Positions 27,501 to 35,676 of a DNA stretch of 64,000 bases are shown here, piece after piece (position 1 is the stretch's first letter; every line of letters begins with the position of its first letter). Both the position numbers and the translations under genes were made by a program. Origin of the DNA: CAVPTL01 sp963794415. GTDB lineage: Bacteria > Actinomycetota > Thermoleophilia > Gaiellales > JAICJC01. Below the pieces are notes generated by a model. It saw only the letters and a program-made list of their open reading frames with translations. It ran no database searches and was not told the DNA's origin. The stretch is taken from assembly GCA_963794415.1 (NCBI GenBank), contig CAWCDI010000001.1, positions 1,984,001 to 2,048,000 on the forward strand. Reading direction: 5' to 3'.

Positions 27501-30140
27501 GGTCACGCGGTCGCCGAGTCGGTTGGTGATTGAAAGCAGCGGCCCGTTGTCGCCGAACACGTAGGTGGTGCCGTTGCTGAGCACGAGATCCCACTGCAGC
27601 GTGGTGTCGTTGTAGCTGATGCTGGATTTGAGGAACTCGGTGTCGGTCGAGTCTGCCTCAAATACTGCGTGCAGGTAGTCGCTGCAGGGATGCTGTCCGA
27701 GGGTTGGGCACGGCGATGTGCGCACGTAGTGGATCTTGGTGCCCGCGAGCGCACTGATCATCCCGAAAATCGAGTTCGCATCCCAATCGCCTCCTTGGGA
27801 TCCTGCGCCTTTCTCACTCGCAGTTCCGGCGAGCGCGGGCACAGGGGTGAGGATTGAAAGAATCTCAGCAGCGGCTTTTAGGCCGCGGGGCACAAAGAAT
27901 TCGCGATGTGAGTAGACGATTCCCGGCTGAGCAGGTACCACTCGGAGAAGCTGGTCTTCGTTGATCGCATGGACGATTTCGCGACCGTCTTCCACGTTTT
28001 CTAGGTAGCGCTGGTGCTCGAGCGTGGAGCTAAGCTCGTACGACTTCCCTGTCCATGTAAGCGTCGACGGGTAACCAACCTCGCCGACCTGGATTTCGAA
28101 TGCCCCTGACACGACATTGTACGCGGTGTCTTCAACGTTTAAACTCACTTTTTTGGCGCCTTTTTTCTTCGCATAGTCGGTTGGGTCGATGTCGAGGAGG
28201 ACGTGTACTGGGGTGGGATCCGTGGGAACCGTTGCGTGGGTCGCGTACCGCGAGAACGTTGGAGTAGTGCTGCCTGCTCCCCGAACCTGCTGCTCGACAT
28301 TGTCGAGCCACTCGCGGTATGTCGCGAAGTCCTCCTCGGTGGAGCGGTAATCCGTGACTCGGGCGCGACTGAGACCGACGTATCGACGAGCACCGTGCAC
28401 AATCCCTTCGGCAGTCGTGCACACATATCCGTAGTCAGATAGATCGGGGGCGAGATCATCGACGGCCGCCGCGCGGAGTCGACGTGACCGAGCTGCTTGT
28501 TTGCCAATGTCGGTGTTGCGCAGCGAGACCGCGGTCAAGCCGGCATCCTTTGGAAATAACCGCTTTAGCTCGGATGCTGGCAGTGGTACGAACGACTCCG
28601 CGACAGCGGGGGGAATCCGGCCGCGCGCATCGTAGATGAAGAGCAGATCGCCGGATACGCGAAGGCAGGTGTAGCCAAACTGCGGCTCGATGAACGTTCC
28701 GGTACGCAGCAGCCGCGAGTTGTCGGCGCTGACGTAGGGGACTATCGTCGTCTTGTCATCGGGTCGCTGGATCGCGTAGATGGTGCGGTCGAGAGCGTCC
28801 CAAGCTCGTACGGTTGCGTCCGTGAGCGCCTGGATGGTCGGAATAGTCGCCTCTATCGATCGAAAGACACGAACCCGAAGCGGGAATGCGAACAGCTCCC
28901 ACGCCGACGGGGAGGTGAGGTCGACCCGAACGCGGTAGTCACCGTCGAGATAGAAGGCGACAGGTTGGGCCTCGATCAATCGCTCGACGAGATCCGATTT
29001 CGTGGCGGCAGACTCAGCGTCCGGTGATGAGTCGAACCGCATGTAGGCTCTCCAGACCGCCTCGAGGTCTCGATCACCGGTACCGACCACTAGCGCCTTC
29101 ATGTCGCCCTTGGAGCGACTCGGATTCCTCAGTACGCGGCCGATCTGCTGGACGATCGCCCTCCCGTTCCGGAGCGAGTCGTAAAGGGCGACCACTTTGA
29201 ACTCGGGGTTGTCGATTCCTTCGATCAACTTGAACTGGTGCACCCAGTATCTCGCGGCTCCAGGAGAGTCTCGATGCGGGACGTCGGCGGTGAGGTCACC
29301 GGTCTCTCCGCGAAAATTCTCGTGGATTCCGACCGCACTTTCTCCGAGCGCCTTTAGGGCGGCGACGACGCTCCGGATCGTGGCGGCGTCTCCGCATCGG
29401 ACGATTACCTTCACGGTGTCTTCCGCACGGAACTCGGCGGCGACGAGATCACGCAATTGGCGTGCGAAAGACGTTTCGTTGGATGCGCCGATGACCCTGA
29501 ACTCCGGTTTGCGGAGAAACCGGGCTTTTTCGGCCTCGTGGTGTGGGAATCGATCGCGCTGATCGCCGACCTCGAAGTACTTCAGATCGTTCCGGTATGG
29601 AGTCGCGGTCAGCAGAACGGTTGGAAGCTCGAGTGCCCGGATGGCTTGCGACCACCTCTCGGCCGGCTCGTAGTGACCCTCGTCAACCACGACACAGTCG
29701 AAGCCTTTGAAAACGTCCGCGATTGCGGTGCCCGCCTCGTTGCAGATGCCGTACAGCTTCGAGATCGCCGCGATCGTTGCCACAAAAATGGTCGGTTCTC
29801 TGACGGTGGCTAGCTTGCCGATTCGGGTGGATGAGGGGAGTCGCTGAATCGGTGGCGTTTTTGTGGGGCGTGCGCTCGGCTTGAGTCTCGTCCAGAATCG
29901 CTCGCCGATGTCCTCGACTAACTGGTTCGTGAGCGCCGTCCACGGCGCGAGAACCAGCCGGTGTCCCTTGAGCTCAGGCAGCATGACTAGCGACCAGGCG
30001 ATGACCCCAGACTTCCCGGTACCGGTCGGCATCGTGATCAACGAAGCCACTCCAGGCGGAGGATCCTCTAAGAACGAATGAATGGTTTCGATGCCCTTAC
30101 GCTGATGCGGCCAGAGCGAGCTGGGAAGTTCGAGCGTCAT
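24597..30140 (-). CDS. SF2 helicase fused in frame to Rhs toxin
   Basis: 1847 aa in one open frame. Residues 1 to about 800 are a superfamily 2 helicase: Walker A MPTGTGKS (37-44), DEGH box (153-156), TAT motif III (178-180) and QIGRVLR motif VI (332-338), followed by a helicase-associated region up to WDANSIFGMISALAG. From about residue 801 (near 27,740) the sequence becomes an Rhs shell with RTSPCPTLGQHP, then dozens of YD repeats (SYTYDTDQRL, TTYDAANDLL-type units), ending in the Rhs cleavage core YYSPTTNRFISQDPAG and INYLDPSGNGP. The last 155 residues are a variable toxin tail with a hydrophobic segment and a C-terminal domain (RDIHGKLG, GEVYHQGNRLVYV, VVIRDPSNP). The Rhs part lacks its usual N-terminal secretion region and the helicase lacks its C-terminal end, so this looks like a recombination chimera; no stop or frameshift marks the join. 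Confidence 0.8.
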   Translation of the reverse strand: MTLELPSSLWPHQRKGIETIHSFLEDPPPGVASLITMPTGTGKSGVIAWSLVMLPELKGHRLVLAPWTALTNQLVEDIGERFWTRLKPSARPTKTPPIQRLPSSTRIGKLATVREPTIFVATIAAISKLYGICNEAGTAIADVFKGFDCVVVDEGHYEPAERWSQAIRALELPTVLLTATPYRNDLKYFEVGDQRDRFPHHEAEKARFLRKPEFRVIGASNETSFARQLRDLVAAEFRAEDTVKVIVRCGDAATIRSVVAALKALGESAVGIHENFRGETGDLTADVPHRDSPGAARYWVHQFKLIEGIDNPEFKVVALYDSLRNGRAIVQQIGRVLRNPSRSKGDMKALVVGTGDRDLEAVWRAYMRFDSSPDAESAATKSDLVERLIEAQPVAFYLDGDYRVRVDLTSPSAWELFAFPLRVRVFRSIEATIPTIQALTDATVRAWDALDRTIYAIQRPDDKTTIVPYVSADNSRLLRTGTFIEPQFGYTCLRVSGDLLFIYDARGRIPPAVAESFVPLPASELKRLFPKDAGLTAVSLRNTDIGKQAARSRRLRAAAVDDLAPDLSDYGYVCTTAEGIVHGARRYVGLSRARVTDYRSTEEDFATYREWLDNVEQQVRGAGSTTPTFSRYATHATVPTDPTPVHVLLDIDPTDYAKKKGAKKVSLNVEDTAYNVVSGAFEIQVGEVGYPSTLTWTGKSYELSSTLEHQRYLENVEDGREIVHAINEDQLLRVVPAQPGIVYSHREFFVPRGLKAAAEILSILTPVPALAGTASEKGAGSQGGDWDANSIFGMISALAGTKIHYVRTSPCPTLGQHPCSDYLHAVFEADSTDTEFLKSSISYNDTTLQWDLVLSNGTTYVFGDNGPLLSITNRLGDRVTIDHDDGLISKITATGGRMIEFAHDSANCPTCISQATDQAGRSVSYTYDTDQRLTSVEDVNGGTTAYGWNNASGKTDQILTVEDPNSTTFLTNTYDSSDRIHTQTLGDSGEYQFTYTESMGAVVHTDVEDPNGNTTRYVFDSDGNVSSQTAAYGTADARTTSYDRDPTTGAVTSTTDQRGRETDYTYNSYGQPTEITQLAGTGDAVSTDYTYDGPFHQLSSQTDPLTQTTSYAYNDKGELDTITDARSHTWAYTWDGDHIATVTDPLNHTSTFGYTLGDPTSFTNPNGDTTSQFVDNAGATVATTDADGLTTSATYDAANDLLTSTDPAGNQTSYTYDGNGNVLTVTDPDSNVSTYTYDPMNRVATYTDSAPTPHTETTTWDGNGNLLTDTDRDGHETAYTYDDLDRPTEITYGKSGASYQFKVDQTWDDGNRITEITDSTTSAPSATIDYTYDGLDQVLTETTTKAGAGSPRGTITYTYDPAGNPETTTVSGQDEIDYTYNPDNQLTEIDQDTASVQLGYNAAGQQTSTSLPDGIQEAYTLDPAGATTAITYTHSATTLGAINYTNGPDGRQIAEDGSYARITLPQTFTGSYNSANQLTSYTQNGGSPTSLSYDNNGQLTGDGTNTYTWNDRQELTAITGGSPTASFTYDPLGRRSSATFAATTTQYLYDSDTVVQEQDGSSTPTVNYLANPSSGATYTRDDGSNVQDLLTDIRGSTIALASSSGTVATSYTYDPFGNPTTTGTASANTHQYINRELDPTSLVYDGARYYSPTTNRFISQDPAGLSGDPNANLYAYSGDDPINYLDPSGNGPEVAALALCVDVPTCIAASVLAGTGVLVVYGAYYLGGELSQYLNHIKSTNGTAVRPPSDNLNAKNSDEDSGESLTPRDIHGKLGDDVDEEEVIRDGEVYHQGNRLVYVRDNGDGTSDVVIRDPSNPKDNGVITTIKDVPQRQVDARIKSGRWRDYR

Positions 30141-30337
30141 TGCACCGCCTATTCAACCCCAGGTACAGGACGGAACACCCACTTCACGGGATGATGCTTG
30201 GGCGCTGAGGAGCCGTCGTGACTGTCGTCGAAGCCCAGGTCTGCCACGCGGAGCTGCGCTCTGCGCAATGACGCGCGGTGGGTTCCCCAGCCGCCTGCCC
30301 GGTCACCCTGACCAGGATGTGCATCCGCCGGCCAGCG

Positions 30338-30343
30338 TAGACT
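30338..30343 (+). promoter_or_regulatory. -10 element of the 30350 gene (leaderless)
   Basis: TAGACT, six bases, then the ATG at 30350. Same leaderless spacing as at 6665, 9425 and 36879. Confidence 0.5.
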
Positions 30344-30349
30344 CGCACC

Positions 30350-30799
30350 ATGACCGTCGTCTCAAACTCGATTCAGGTTCGGGACGCCCTAGCGCGAGAG
30401 CGGAAACAGGTTGTTGCACGGCTGCAAGAGCTGCAAGCTCAGGCTCGACGGCTGCATGCGCTAGTGGAGCAGATCGATCGAGACGTTGATGCGGCGACGC
30501 TGCTGATCCGCCAAATGGACGAAATACTAGGCATCGCTCCGCAGCTGGCCCTCGAGGTGGACGACCCGCTCAGGGGGTACGAACTTCAACGGGTCGCGAT
30601 CGACCTGCTTCGGCGAAATCCTGACGCTGCCGCCGGCGCTCCGGTGCACTACCGAAACTGGTACGAGCTGCTCCTCCAAGCGGGCGGTAGAGTCGCGGGA
30701 AAAGACCCGCTGGCGACATTCCTCACGCAAATTTCGCGCGCCAACGAGGTTGAGTCGGTCAGACCTCGATCAGGGCTGTACCGACTGCGCACCGCATAG
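30350..30799 (+). CDS. coiled-coil protein with winged-helix-like C-terminus
   Basis: 149 aa. Residues 10-60 form a heptad-rich helix (ARERKQVVARLQELQAQARR, HALVEQIDRDVDAATLLIRQ), a dimerising coiled coil. The C-terminal 75 residues (YELQRVAIDLLRRNP, VHYRNWYELLLQAGGRVAGK, FLTQISRANEVESV, SGLYRLR) resemble a HARE-HTH/winged-helix module as found in restriction and DNA-modifying systems. Divergent from the helicase gene with 209 bases between. Probably a DNA-binding partner in the same system as the helicase; inferred from fold and position. Confidence 0.65.
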   Translation: MTVVSNSIQVRDALARERKQVVARLQELQAQARRLHALVEQIDRDVDAATLLIRQMDEILGIAPQLALEVDDPLRGYELQRVAIDLLRRNPDAAAGAPVHYRNWYELLLQAGGRVAGKDPLATFLTQISRANEVESVRPRSGLYRLRTA

Positions 30800-30924
30800 C
30801 TGCGCGAGATTGATCGCTCCGTCCGGCACGTGTGGTACACCCCAGTAATGCGCTGTAGCTGCCGTATATACGAGATGGCGACCTTCCCGCGCCTCCCTCA
30901 CGAACGCCCTCGTGGGGCGGTCGC

Positions 30925-31413
30925 GTGACCGCGCCTACCACACAAGAGATGCGCTTGGTCGCCCGCGCGATGCTGCGGGCACAGTGGGGGGCGGAGGACG
31001 TCACCTACGTCGGGCTCTTCACGCCTTTCGTCATCGCTGCCGCCGCCAAGAACGGGCGCCGGGTCGCGACGTTTGAGGAGATCAAGGCCACATTGGCCGA
31101 CGAGTTTGCGTTCGATATGCCAGATAGTGTGATTCGAACCGTCTTGAAGCAGGCGATCAGACAGGAGTACGGCGCGTGGGAAAAGGTCTCGACAGCGAGA
31201 CGTCCTGACGCATTTCGGCTCAACCCGTCGAAATCGTTGCCAGACCTCGATCGACGACGCGCCGACGCCGAGCGGGAGCAGAGCGCTTTGGTAGCGAGCC
31301 TTTGCACCTTCGCGAACACTGAGATCGACGTTGCACTCGACGCCGCGCAGGCCGTCTCGATGCTGGCCGACTTTATAGTGGGCTTGGGCTTGGGCTTGCC
31401 CCGTTTTGGTTGA
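30925..31413 (+). pseudogene. 5' part of a gene cut by IS3
   Basis: Reads MTAPTTQEMRLVARAM, LFTPFVIAAAAKNGRRVATF, FEEIKATLADEF and DAAQAVSMLADFI, then runs into the IS3 end, where the last nine residues (VGLGLGLPRFG) are insertion-sequence DNA. Proteins of this type are usually several hundred residues, so only the N-terminal domain remains; no continuation is seen on the far side of the element, implying deletion as well as insertion. Family not named; the neighbours suggest a subunit of a helicase-based DNA-interaction or defence system. No clear ribosome binding site before the GTG. Confidence 0.6.
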
Positions 31414-31423
31414 CACTTTTGGT

Positions 31424-32311
31424 TTAGGCGGCTGTGGCCGCCGTGGGGTTGGTTTTTTGTAGTTTCTCGTATTCGTCTGGGCTGCGCATTCCGAGGCTGG
31501 AGTGGCGGCGCAGGGGGTTGTAGAAGCTCTCGATGTAGCTGAAGACCTGGAGCCTGGCTTGGTCTCGGCTGGTCCAGGTTTGGCGATTGATCAGCTCGAG
31601 CTTGATGGTGGACATGAAGCTCTCGGCAAGCGCGTTGTCGTAGGCGTCGCCGCGACTTCCCATGCTCGCCACGATGCCGGAGTCTCTGAGCGTTTTTCCC
31701 AGTGCCAGGCTGGTGTACTGGCTGCCGCGATCGGAGTGGTGCACCACGCCTGCCGGCGGCCTTCGGCGGGTCACGGCCATCGACACGGCATCGACCACGA
31801 TCGCCGCGTCGAGGTCTTGGCGCATCGACCAGCCCACCACCTTGCGCGAGCAGACATCGATCACGACCGCCAGGAAGAGCCACCCCTCGTGCGTGGGGAT
31901 ATAGGTGATGTCAGCCGCCCAAACCTGGTCGGGCCGATCAGCGCGGAAACGCCGCTTCACCAGGTCGGGCGCCGCCTTGGCCTCTTCCGCCTTGACAGTT
32001 GTTCGCGTCAAGCGACGCCGGCGAGAGACGCCCTGGATGCCAAGCTCTTGCATCAACCGCGCCACCCGCTTTCGTCCCACGCGCTCACCGGCCTCAAACA
32101 GGTCCTCCCAGATACGCGGCGCCCCATACGACTCACGGCTGGCCTCATACGAACTGGTGATCAACGCCTTCAGCCGCTCGTCCTCGACCCGACGCGGGCT
32201 CACAGCGCGCTTCTGCCACGCGTAAAAGCCCTGACGCGCCACGCCCACCACCTCACACAGCCGGGAGACCTTGTGCTGTGCTCTCTGCGCCGCGACAAAC
32301 CGAAACTTCAT
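31424..32311 (-). CDS. IS3 transposase OrfB (DDE integrase)
   Basis: 295 aa with the IS3 OrfB order: HTH_21 region (VVGVARQGFYAWQKR), YGAPRIW, then the integrase core with catalytic D in VWAADITYIPT, D in VVHHSDRGSQYTS and E in DNALAESFMSTIKLEL, followed by SSLGMRSPDEYE. All three acidic residues are present, so it is probably active. Its ATG overlaps the orfA stop (ATGA), suggesting translational coupling, with a frameshifted OrfAB transposase also possible. Confidence 0.93.
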   Translation of the reverse strand: MKFRFVAAQRAQHKVSRLCEVVGVARQGFYAWQKRAVSPRRVEDERLKALITSSYEASRESYGAPRIWEDLFEAGERVGRKRVARLMQELGIQGVSRRRRLTRTTVKAEEAKAAPDLVKRRFRADRPDQVWAADITYIPTHEGWLFLAVVIDVCSRKVVGWSMRQDLDAAIVVDAVSMAVTRRRPPAGVVHHSDRGSQYTSLALGKTLRDSGIVASMGSRGDAYDNALAESFMSTIKLELINRQTWTSRDQARLQVFSYIESFYNPLRRHSSLGMRSPDEYEKLQKTNPTAATAA

Positions 32312-32592
32312 CTCGGTGCCTCGCTCTCCCTGGCGAAGAAAACCGCTGCCTTACGGAGAATCTCCCTCTCCTCTCGCAACACCCGATTCTCACGGCGCAA
32401 CCGACGCAACTCATCCAACTCCTCACTCGAGGAGCCCTCCCGCAGCCCAGCATCGATATCCGCCTGACGCACCCACCGCCGCAACGACTCCGGCGCGATC
32501 CCAAGCTCCTTCGCGAGCAGCTCAAACGACCGACCCTCCGACCGAAACAACCGCACCGCCTCAACCCGAAACTCCCGCGTATACCTCGGCAC
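32308..32592 (-). CDS. IS3 transposase OrfA
   Basis: 94 aa: N-terminal helix-turn-helix (REFRVEAVRLFRSEGRSFEL, LAKELGIAPESLRRWVRQAD) that recognises the inverted repeats, and a C-terminal leucine zipper (LDELRRLRRENRVLREEREI) for multimerisation. Complete, with orfB starting in its stop codon. Confidence 0.92.
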   Translation of the reverse strand: MPRYTREFRVEAVRLFRSEGRSFELLAKELGIAPESLRRWVRQADIDAGLREGSSSEELDELRRLRRENRVLREEREILRKAAVFFARESEAPR

Positions 32593-32783
32593 AAAAACAC
32601 TCCTCTCCAGACGCCAAAACGCCCAATCTCAGAGTGTCAACGCTACCGGGGCAAGCCCACCCCATGCGCGTTAAGCGCCTCTCAAAACTCCCAAAACCTC
32701 GAACATACAGTCACCAAACAGTCACCCATCGACCTCTCCTACACTCGAAATCCCCGCATAAACCCAATATGCGGCTCTCAAAA

Positions 32784-32993
32784 CACCTGGTCTTGAAAAC
32801 CGGCATCGGGGGTCAACCTCGATCGTGGGTTCGAATCCCACCCCCGCCGCTCAGCCCCTGCAGTTCCGCATGGTTGAGCGACAACCGCGGCACGCTCGCT
32901 GGACACGAGGATCCTGAGCAATCCTCACCAAGACAGCGATCCGCCCAACCAGGCCGCACAAACACAGTCACCAAACCATCACCAGAGCCGCCC
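32784..32993 (+). repeat. tRNA-like repeat family, copy 2
   Basis: Best-pairing copy: CTGGT-CTTGAAA-ACCGG anticodon arm (triplet TGA, serine), variable-arm-like ATCGGGG/CCTCGAT hairpin, T-arm, CCCCGCCG, and the tail to AACCATCACC. It lacks the 5' GCTGGTC hairpin; the sequence before it is unlike the other copies, probably because of the neighbouring IS3 (ends at 32659). Confidence 0.85.
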
Positions 32994-33440
32994 GCACCTG
33001 GGCCGTCTGGAAGCCCACCTTCCCCTCCTCGCGGAGGGGCCGTCCTGCCCGCGCGGGACGTGGTGCCGCTGCCCGACGGGCCGGGGTTGGGTGTCACGGT
33101 CGACTTCCAACCTGCAACTGGCCGTCGCCTCGGGAGAGGCGAGAGACCGCAGCGAACCCGGCAAATACCCGTCCTCGCCAGCAGGCGTCCTCAATCGAGC
33201 TCGAGGGCCGCGCACCGGTCGATCGAGCATGCGCGGGACGACGTCGACGCCACCCCTCATGGGTTCGAATCCGACCCAGCCGCCCGGAGGTTTCGGCTCG
33301 CGATCGTACTTGTGATGGTTTACACTCTGGTAACTATCGTCACTCGACGGTCGGCGTGTGTGGGTAGCGTTCGGCGCGGGTTCGCATTGGAGGGGTCATC
33401 ATGAGGCGTAGGGGCATGTCGGGTGGCAGTTTTCGGTCGC
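32994..33440. other. no gene recognised; T-arm-like scrap at 33259-33280
   Basis: About 450 bases without a supportable gene. A GGGTTCGAATCC heptaloop-like sequence near 33262 followed by GACCCAGCCGCC resembles the tRNA T-arm of the repeat family but does not pair well; possibly a decayed relative. Confidence 0.35.
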
Positions 33441-33692
33441 TCACTTGCCGACGTGGCGGTTGTAGACGATCGGAAGCAGGTCGATCCGGCCAGAGTCCAC
33501 CTGGTGGGCATGGTCACGGCACAGGTCGATCGACCACTCACTCAGTTTGGGCCACTTCAACGGATCAAGCGCGCGGCGGGTGGCCACCTGGTTCTCGCAT
33601 CCCGGGATCTCACAGTAAGCCATCGTCATCGTTTTCATCGCGAAGCGTTCCAGTTCGCCGACATCGCCGACGAACTGGTGCGTGTCCGCCAC
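33441..33692 (-). CDS. small Cys-containing hypothetical protein
   Basis: 83 aa. AYCEIPGCENQVATRRALDP has a CxxxxC pair, and WSIDLCRDHAHQVDSGRIDL adds CxxH, a layout suited to one zinc ion. Family not recognised. The start is uncertain: GTG at 33692 is the longest, and two or three ATG codons at 33638-33626 (MKTMTMAYC) would give about 60 residues beginning just before the first Cys. It follows the antiporter gene in the same direction at about 300 bases, a gap in which I see no gene. Confidence 0.55.
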   Translation of the reverse strand: MADTHQFVGDVGELERFAMKTMTMAYCEIPGCENQVATRRALDPLKWPKLSEWSIDLCRDHAHQVDSGRIDLLPIVYNRHVGK

Positions 33693-33999
33693 CTGCCCGA
33701 CGGCCGCAGCCTAGTCGCGGCGATGTCGAGGTTGACGGGTCGACCTAGCCGCCCGAAGTAGGGCCAACCCGCCACGCGCCCGGGTCTGCGAGCGCCGAGG
33801 TGGTGCGAACCAACCGAGGCCCGCGGTATTGGTTGACAACCGCACCAGGTCGGCCATGTGGAGATGCGCCAGCGAGCGAAATCTGGGGCTGGCAGGGTGT
33901 GTCCTGACAGACACCGGGCCGCCGGAGGGGAGTCTGAGCGGTTCCTCAAACGCTCGGACAGCATGATTGGCAGGTGGCCGGTTGGTCGTCTGCCACTGT

Positions 34000-35178
34000 C
34001 TAGACGAGTTCGGCGCTGTCGCGTGGTGGGCTGGGGTTGCCGCGTTCGGAGGGGTCTGCAGTCGACAACTGGTCGGTGGTCGGTGTGAAGAAGTGTTGGG
34101 CGATCGCGGTGGGGATGATGGCTGAGAGGACGACTACGGTCACCAAGAGCGAGAACTGGGTTTTGGTGATGATCCCGGCTTGGAGGCCGTAGAGGGACGT
34201 GATGGTGCCGAAGGTGAGGCCGGTTGACATCAGGAGCGTCGTGAAGGTGGCGTGGGGGCTGGTGTAGCGGCGGGCGAGTGGGTAGACGCCCGCGAACTTC
34301 GGCGCGACCTTCGCAACACAAAGCAGGGCGAGCACGCCGAGGTTTGCCCACACCGCCGAAAGGGACACGTTGAGTCCGCCCTTGATGAAGAAGAAGGGCG
34401 TGAGAAACGCGAACGCGACCACGCGAATGCGTTCCTGTTCCGTGCGGTGGTCGACGTAGTGGCCGCTCATGGCGAGGCCGAGCACGAATGCGGGTAGCAC
34501 GGGCTGGCTGTCTGCCTTGGTGCCGAGGTAGATGAGCACGAATAGGACGGCGAACACCAGCTTGATCTCAGGCTCAATCACGCGATCGCCATAGCGGGCA
34601 AAAAACCACGGCGCGATCTTCGGCAGCCCCACAATGAGCGCGATCGAAACCACCGCGAACGGGATCACCCACACGTTCGGCGTGATGAACAATACCGACA
34701 GGCCGATGACCGTGAGGATGTCGGTCACAAATGTCGCCGACATGATCCGTTTGCCGATGATCGAACGGTTGAGGCCGGTCTCGACCAGCACGGCGTAGAC
34801 GACCGCCAGACTCGTGGTCGAGAGTGCGAGCCCTCCGATCTCGGCCTGATCGCGACTCCAGCCGGCAACCCAATAGCAGGCCGCTAGAGCCACGATGAAC
34901 GGCGCGACAAACGACACCGCGCCGATCGAGATGCTCGCCTGCCACTCGCGTCGGAACTGGGGCACGTCGACCTCGGCACCCGCCAGGAACGTGAGTAGCA
35001 CGCCCGCGAACGTGCCGATGAACGAAAGCCAGTCCGGCACAGTGACGGTGAACAGGTTTCCGACCACGACACCGGCGGCCAACTCGATCAGCGCGACCGA
35101 CAGGCCAACCTCGATCGACACCATGCTGGCCAAGAGGATCGTGATCGCAAGAAGGGCTGCAAGGGCTAGTTCACTCAC
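34000..35178 (-). CDS. Kef/CPA2-type cation:proton antiporter
   Basis: 392-aa membrane protein with about 12 hydrophobic segments, no TrkA-N or other cytosolic domain. Seen: EVGLSVALIELAAGVVVGNL, FLAGAEVDVPQFRREW (Asp-rich loop after TM3-4), a conserved ALSTTSLAVVYAVLVETGL segment like the antiporter core, and SATFVTDILTVIGLSVLFI carrying the transport-site acidic residue. It should exchange Na+ or K+ for H+ in the cytoplasmic membrane. GGAGG lies 6 bases before the GTG at 35178. Divergent from the leader-peptide unit at 35326. Confidence 0.85.
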   Translation of the reverse strand: MSELALAALLAITILLASMVSIEVGLSVALIELAAGVVVGNLFTVTVPDWLSFIGTFAGVLLTFLAGAEVDVPQFRREWQASISIGAVSFVAPFIVALAACYWVAGWSRDQAEIGGLALSTTSLAVVYAVLVETGLNRSIIGKRIMSATFVTDILTVIGLSVLFITPNVWVIPFAVVSIALIVGLPKIAPWFFARYGDRVIEPEIKLVFAVLFVLIYLGTKADSQPVLPAFVLGLAMSGHYVDHRTEQERIRVVAFAFLTPFFFIKGGLNVSLSAVWANLGVLALLCVAKVAPKFAGVYPLARRYTSPHATFTTLLMSTGLTFGTITSLYGLQAGIITKTQFSLLVTVVVLSAIIPTAIAQHFFTPTTDQLSTADPSERGNPSPPRDSAELV

Positions 35179-35325
35179 CGCGTGCCTCCAAAGGCGTGGC
35201 TCTACAAGGATGTAGAAGCCATCAGCCCTGGGGGCGGTTAGACGCGAGCCTCATCGCGTATCGTCGATGTATACCCCATCTTCCACGTCGCGGCACCCGA
35301 GACTCAGGCGATGTGGAGGAGTGGT

Positions 35326-35379
35326 ATGGTGAGTGAGCACGGGATGGAGCTCCCGGTCAACCGCCCGCCTCTGGGCTAA
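35326..35379 (+). CDS. 17-aa leader peptide
   Basis: ATG-started ORF, 17 residues (MVSEHGM ... NRPPLG), ending TAATAG. GGAGGAG ends 4 bases before the ATG, as good a ribosome binding site as any in the window. It closes five bases before a stem that masks the next gene's ribosome binding site, the layout of a translational-attenuation leader. The Pro-Pro near its end could slow ribosomes (inference). Far too short for routine gene calling. Confidence 0.6.
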   Translation: MVSEHGMELPVNRPPLG

Positions 35380-35383
35380 TAGC

Positions 35384-35412
35384 TCCTACCTCATCCACAA
35401 CAGGAGGTAGGA
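35384..35412 (+). promoter_or_regulatory. hairpin sequestering a ribosome binding site
   Basis: TCCTACCTC (35384-35392) and GAGGTAGGA (35404-35412) are perfectly complementary over 9 bases with an 11-base loop. The right arm is the Shine-Dalgarno of the ORF at 35416. When the stem forms, that ORF should not be translated; a ribosome stalled on the leader would open it. Confidence 0.7.
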
Positions 35413-35415
35413 ACC

Positions 35416-35670
35416 ATGGTTGGCCTAGCCACGAATCCACCCAGCGCGCTCCCACAATCCGCTCCGCAGCCCACATCAACGGGCCGCTACTGTCGCGGAC
35501 AAGAGCACCGCGACTTCGCCCCCCGCACCGGCTCATTCGCAACCGGCCAAACACAGCAGTCCCTCCTCGGGGCCAGCTCTGGCCGGTTCAGCACGGGCCA
35601 AGAGACACGACCCGCAACACACCGCATGGGCAGCTTCGCTGACACGACACCCGCAAGCATCCACCCATGA
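35416..35670 (+). CDS. 84-aa protein with four GRF/GSF repeats
   Basis: Small soluble protein built from four copies of a G-[RS]-[FY]-x-x-G-Q motif spaced 16-17 residues apart: GRYCRGQ (23-29), GSFATGQ (39-45), GRFSTGQ (56-62) and GSFADT (72-77). The N-terminal 20 residues are Pro/Ala/Ser-rich. It has one Cys and no signal peptide. Similar short repeat proteins exist in actinobacteria but I know no function. Its ribosome binding site AGGAGG is inside the hairpin at 35384-35412, so expression should depend on translation of the leader peptide. A strong hairpin follows 6 bases after the stop. Confidence 0.7.
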   Translation: MVGLATNPPSALPQSAPQPTSTGRYCRGQEHRDFAPRTGSFATGQTQQSLLGASSGRFSTGQETRPATHRMGSFADTTPASIHP

Positions 35671-35676
35671 CAAAGA

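Larger units (their letters stand above)
31391..32659 (-). mobile_element. IS3-family insertion sequence
   Basis: About 1.27 kb bounded by imperfect inverted repeats, left TGGGCTTGCCCCG..GGTTGACACT and right (reverse strand) TGGGCTTGCCCCG..CGTTGACACT. Carries intact orfA and orfB on the minus strand. No convincing target duplication: left flank ends in repeated TTGGGC, right flank begins CCCCATGCG, consistent with adjacent deletion. It truncates the gene at 30925. Confidence 0.85.

Noticed and set aside
30925..32659. IS3 inserted cleanly with the host gene resuming on the other side
   Set aside because: No matching coding sequence follows the right end and no target duplication is evident.
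32784..32850. Complete tRNA-Ser(TGA) or selenocysteine tRNA gene
   Set aside because: Anticodon arm, variable arm and T-arm look right, but no D-arm or complementary 5' acceptor strand exists in any copy, and the triplet is TGA, not the TCA of tRNA-Sec.
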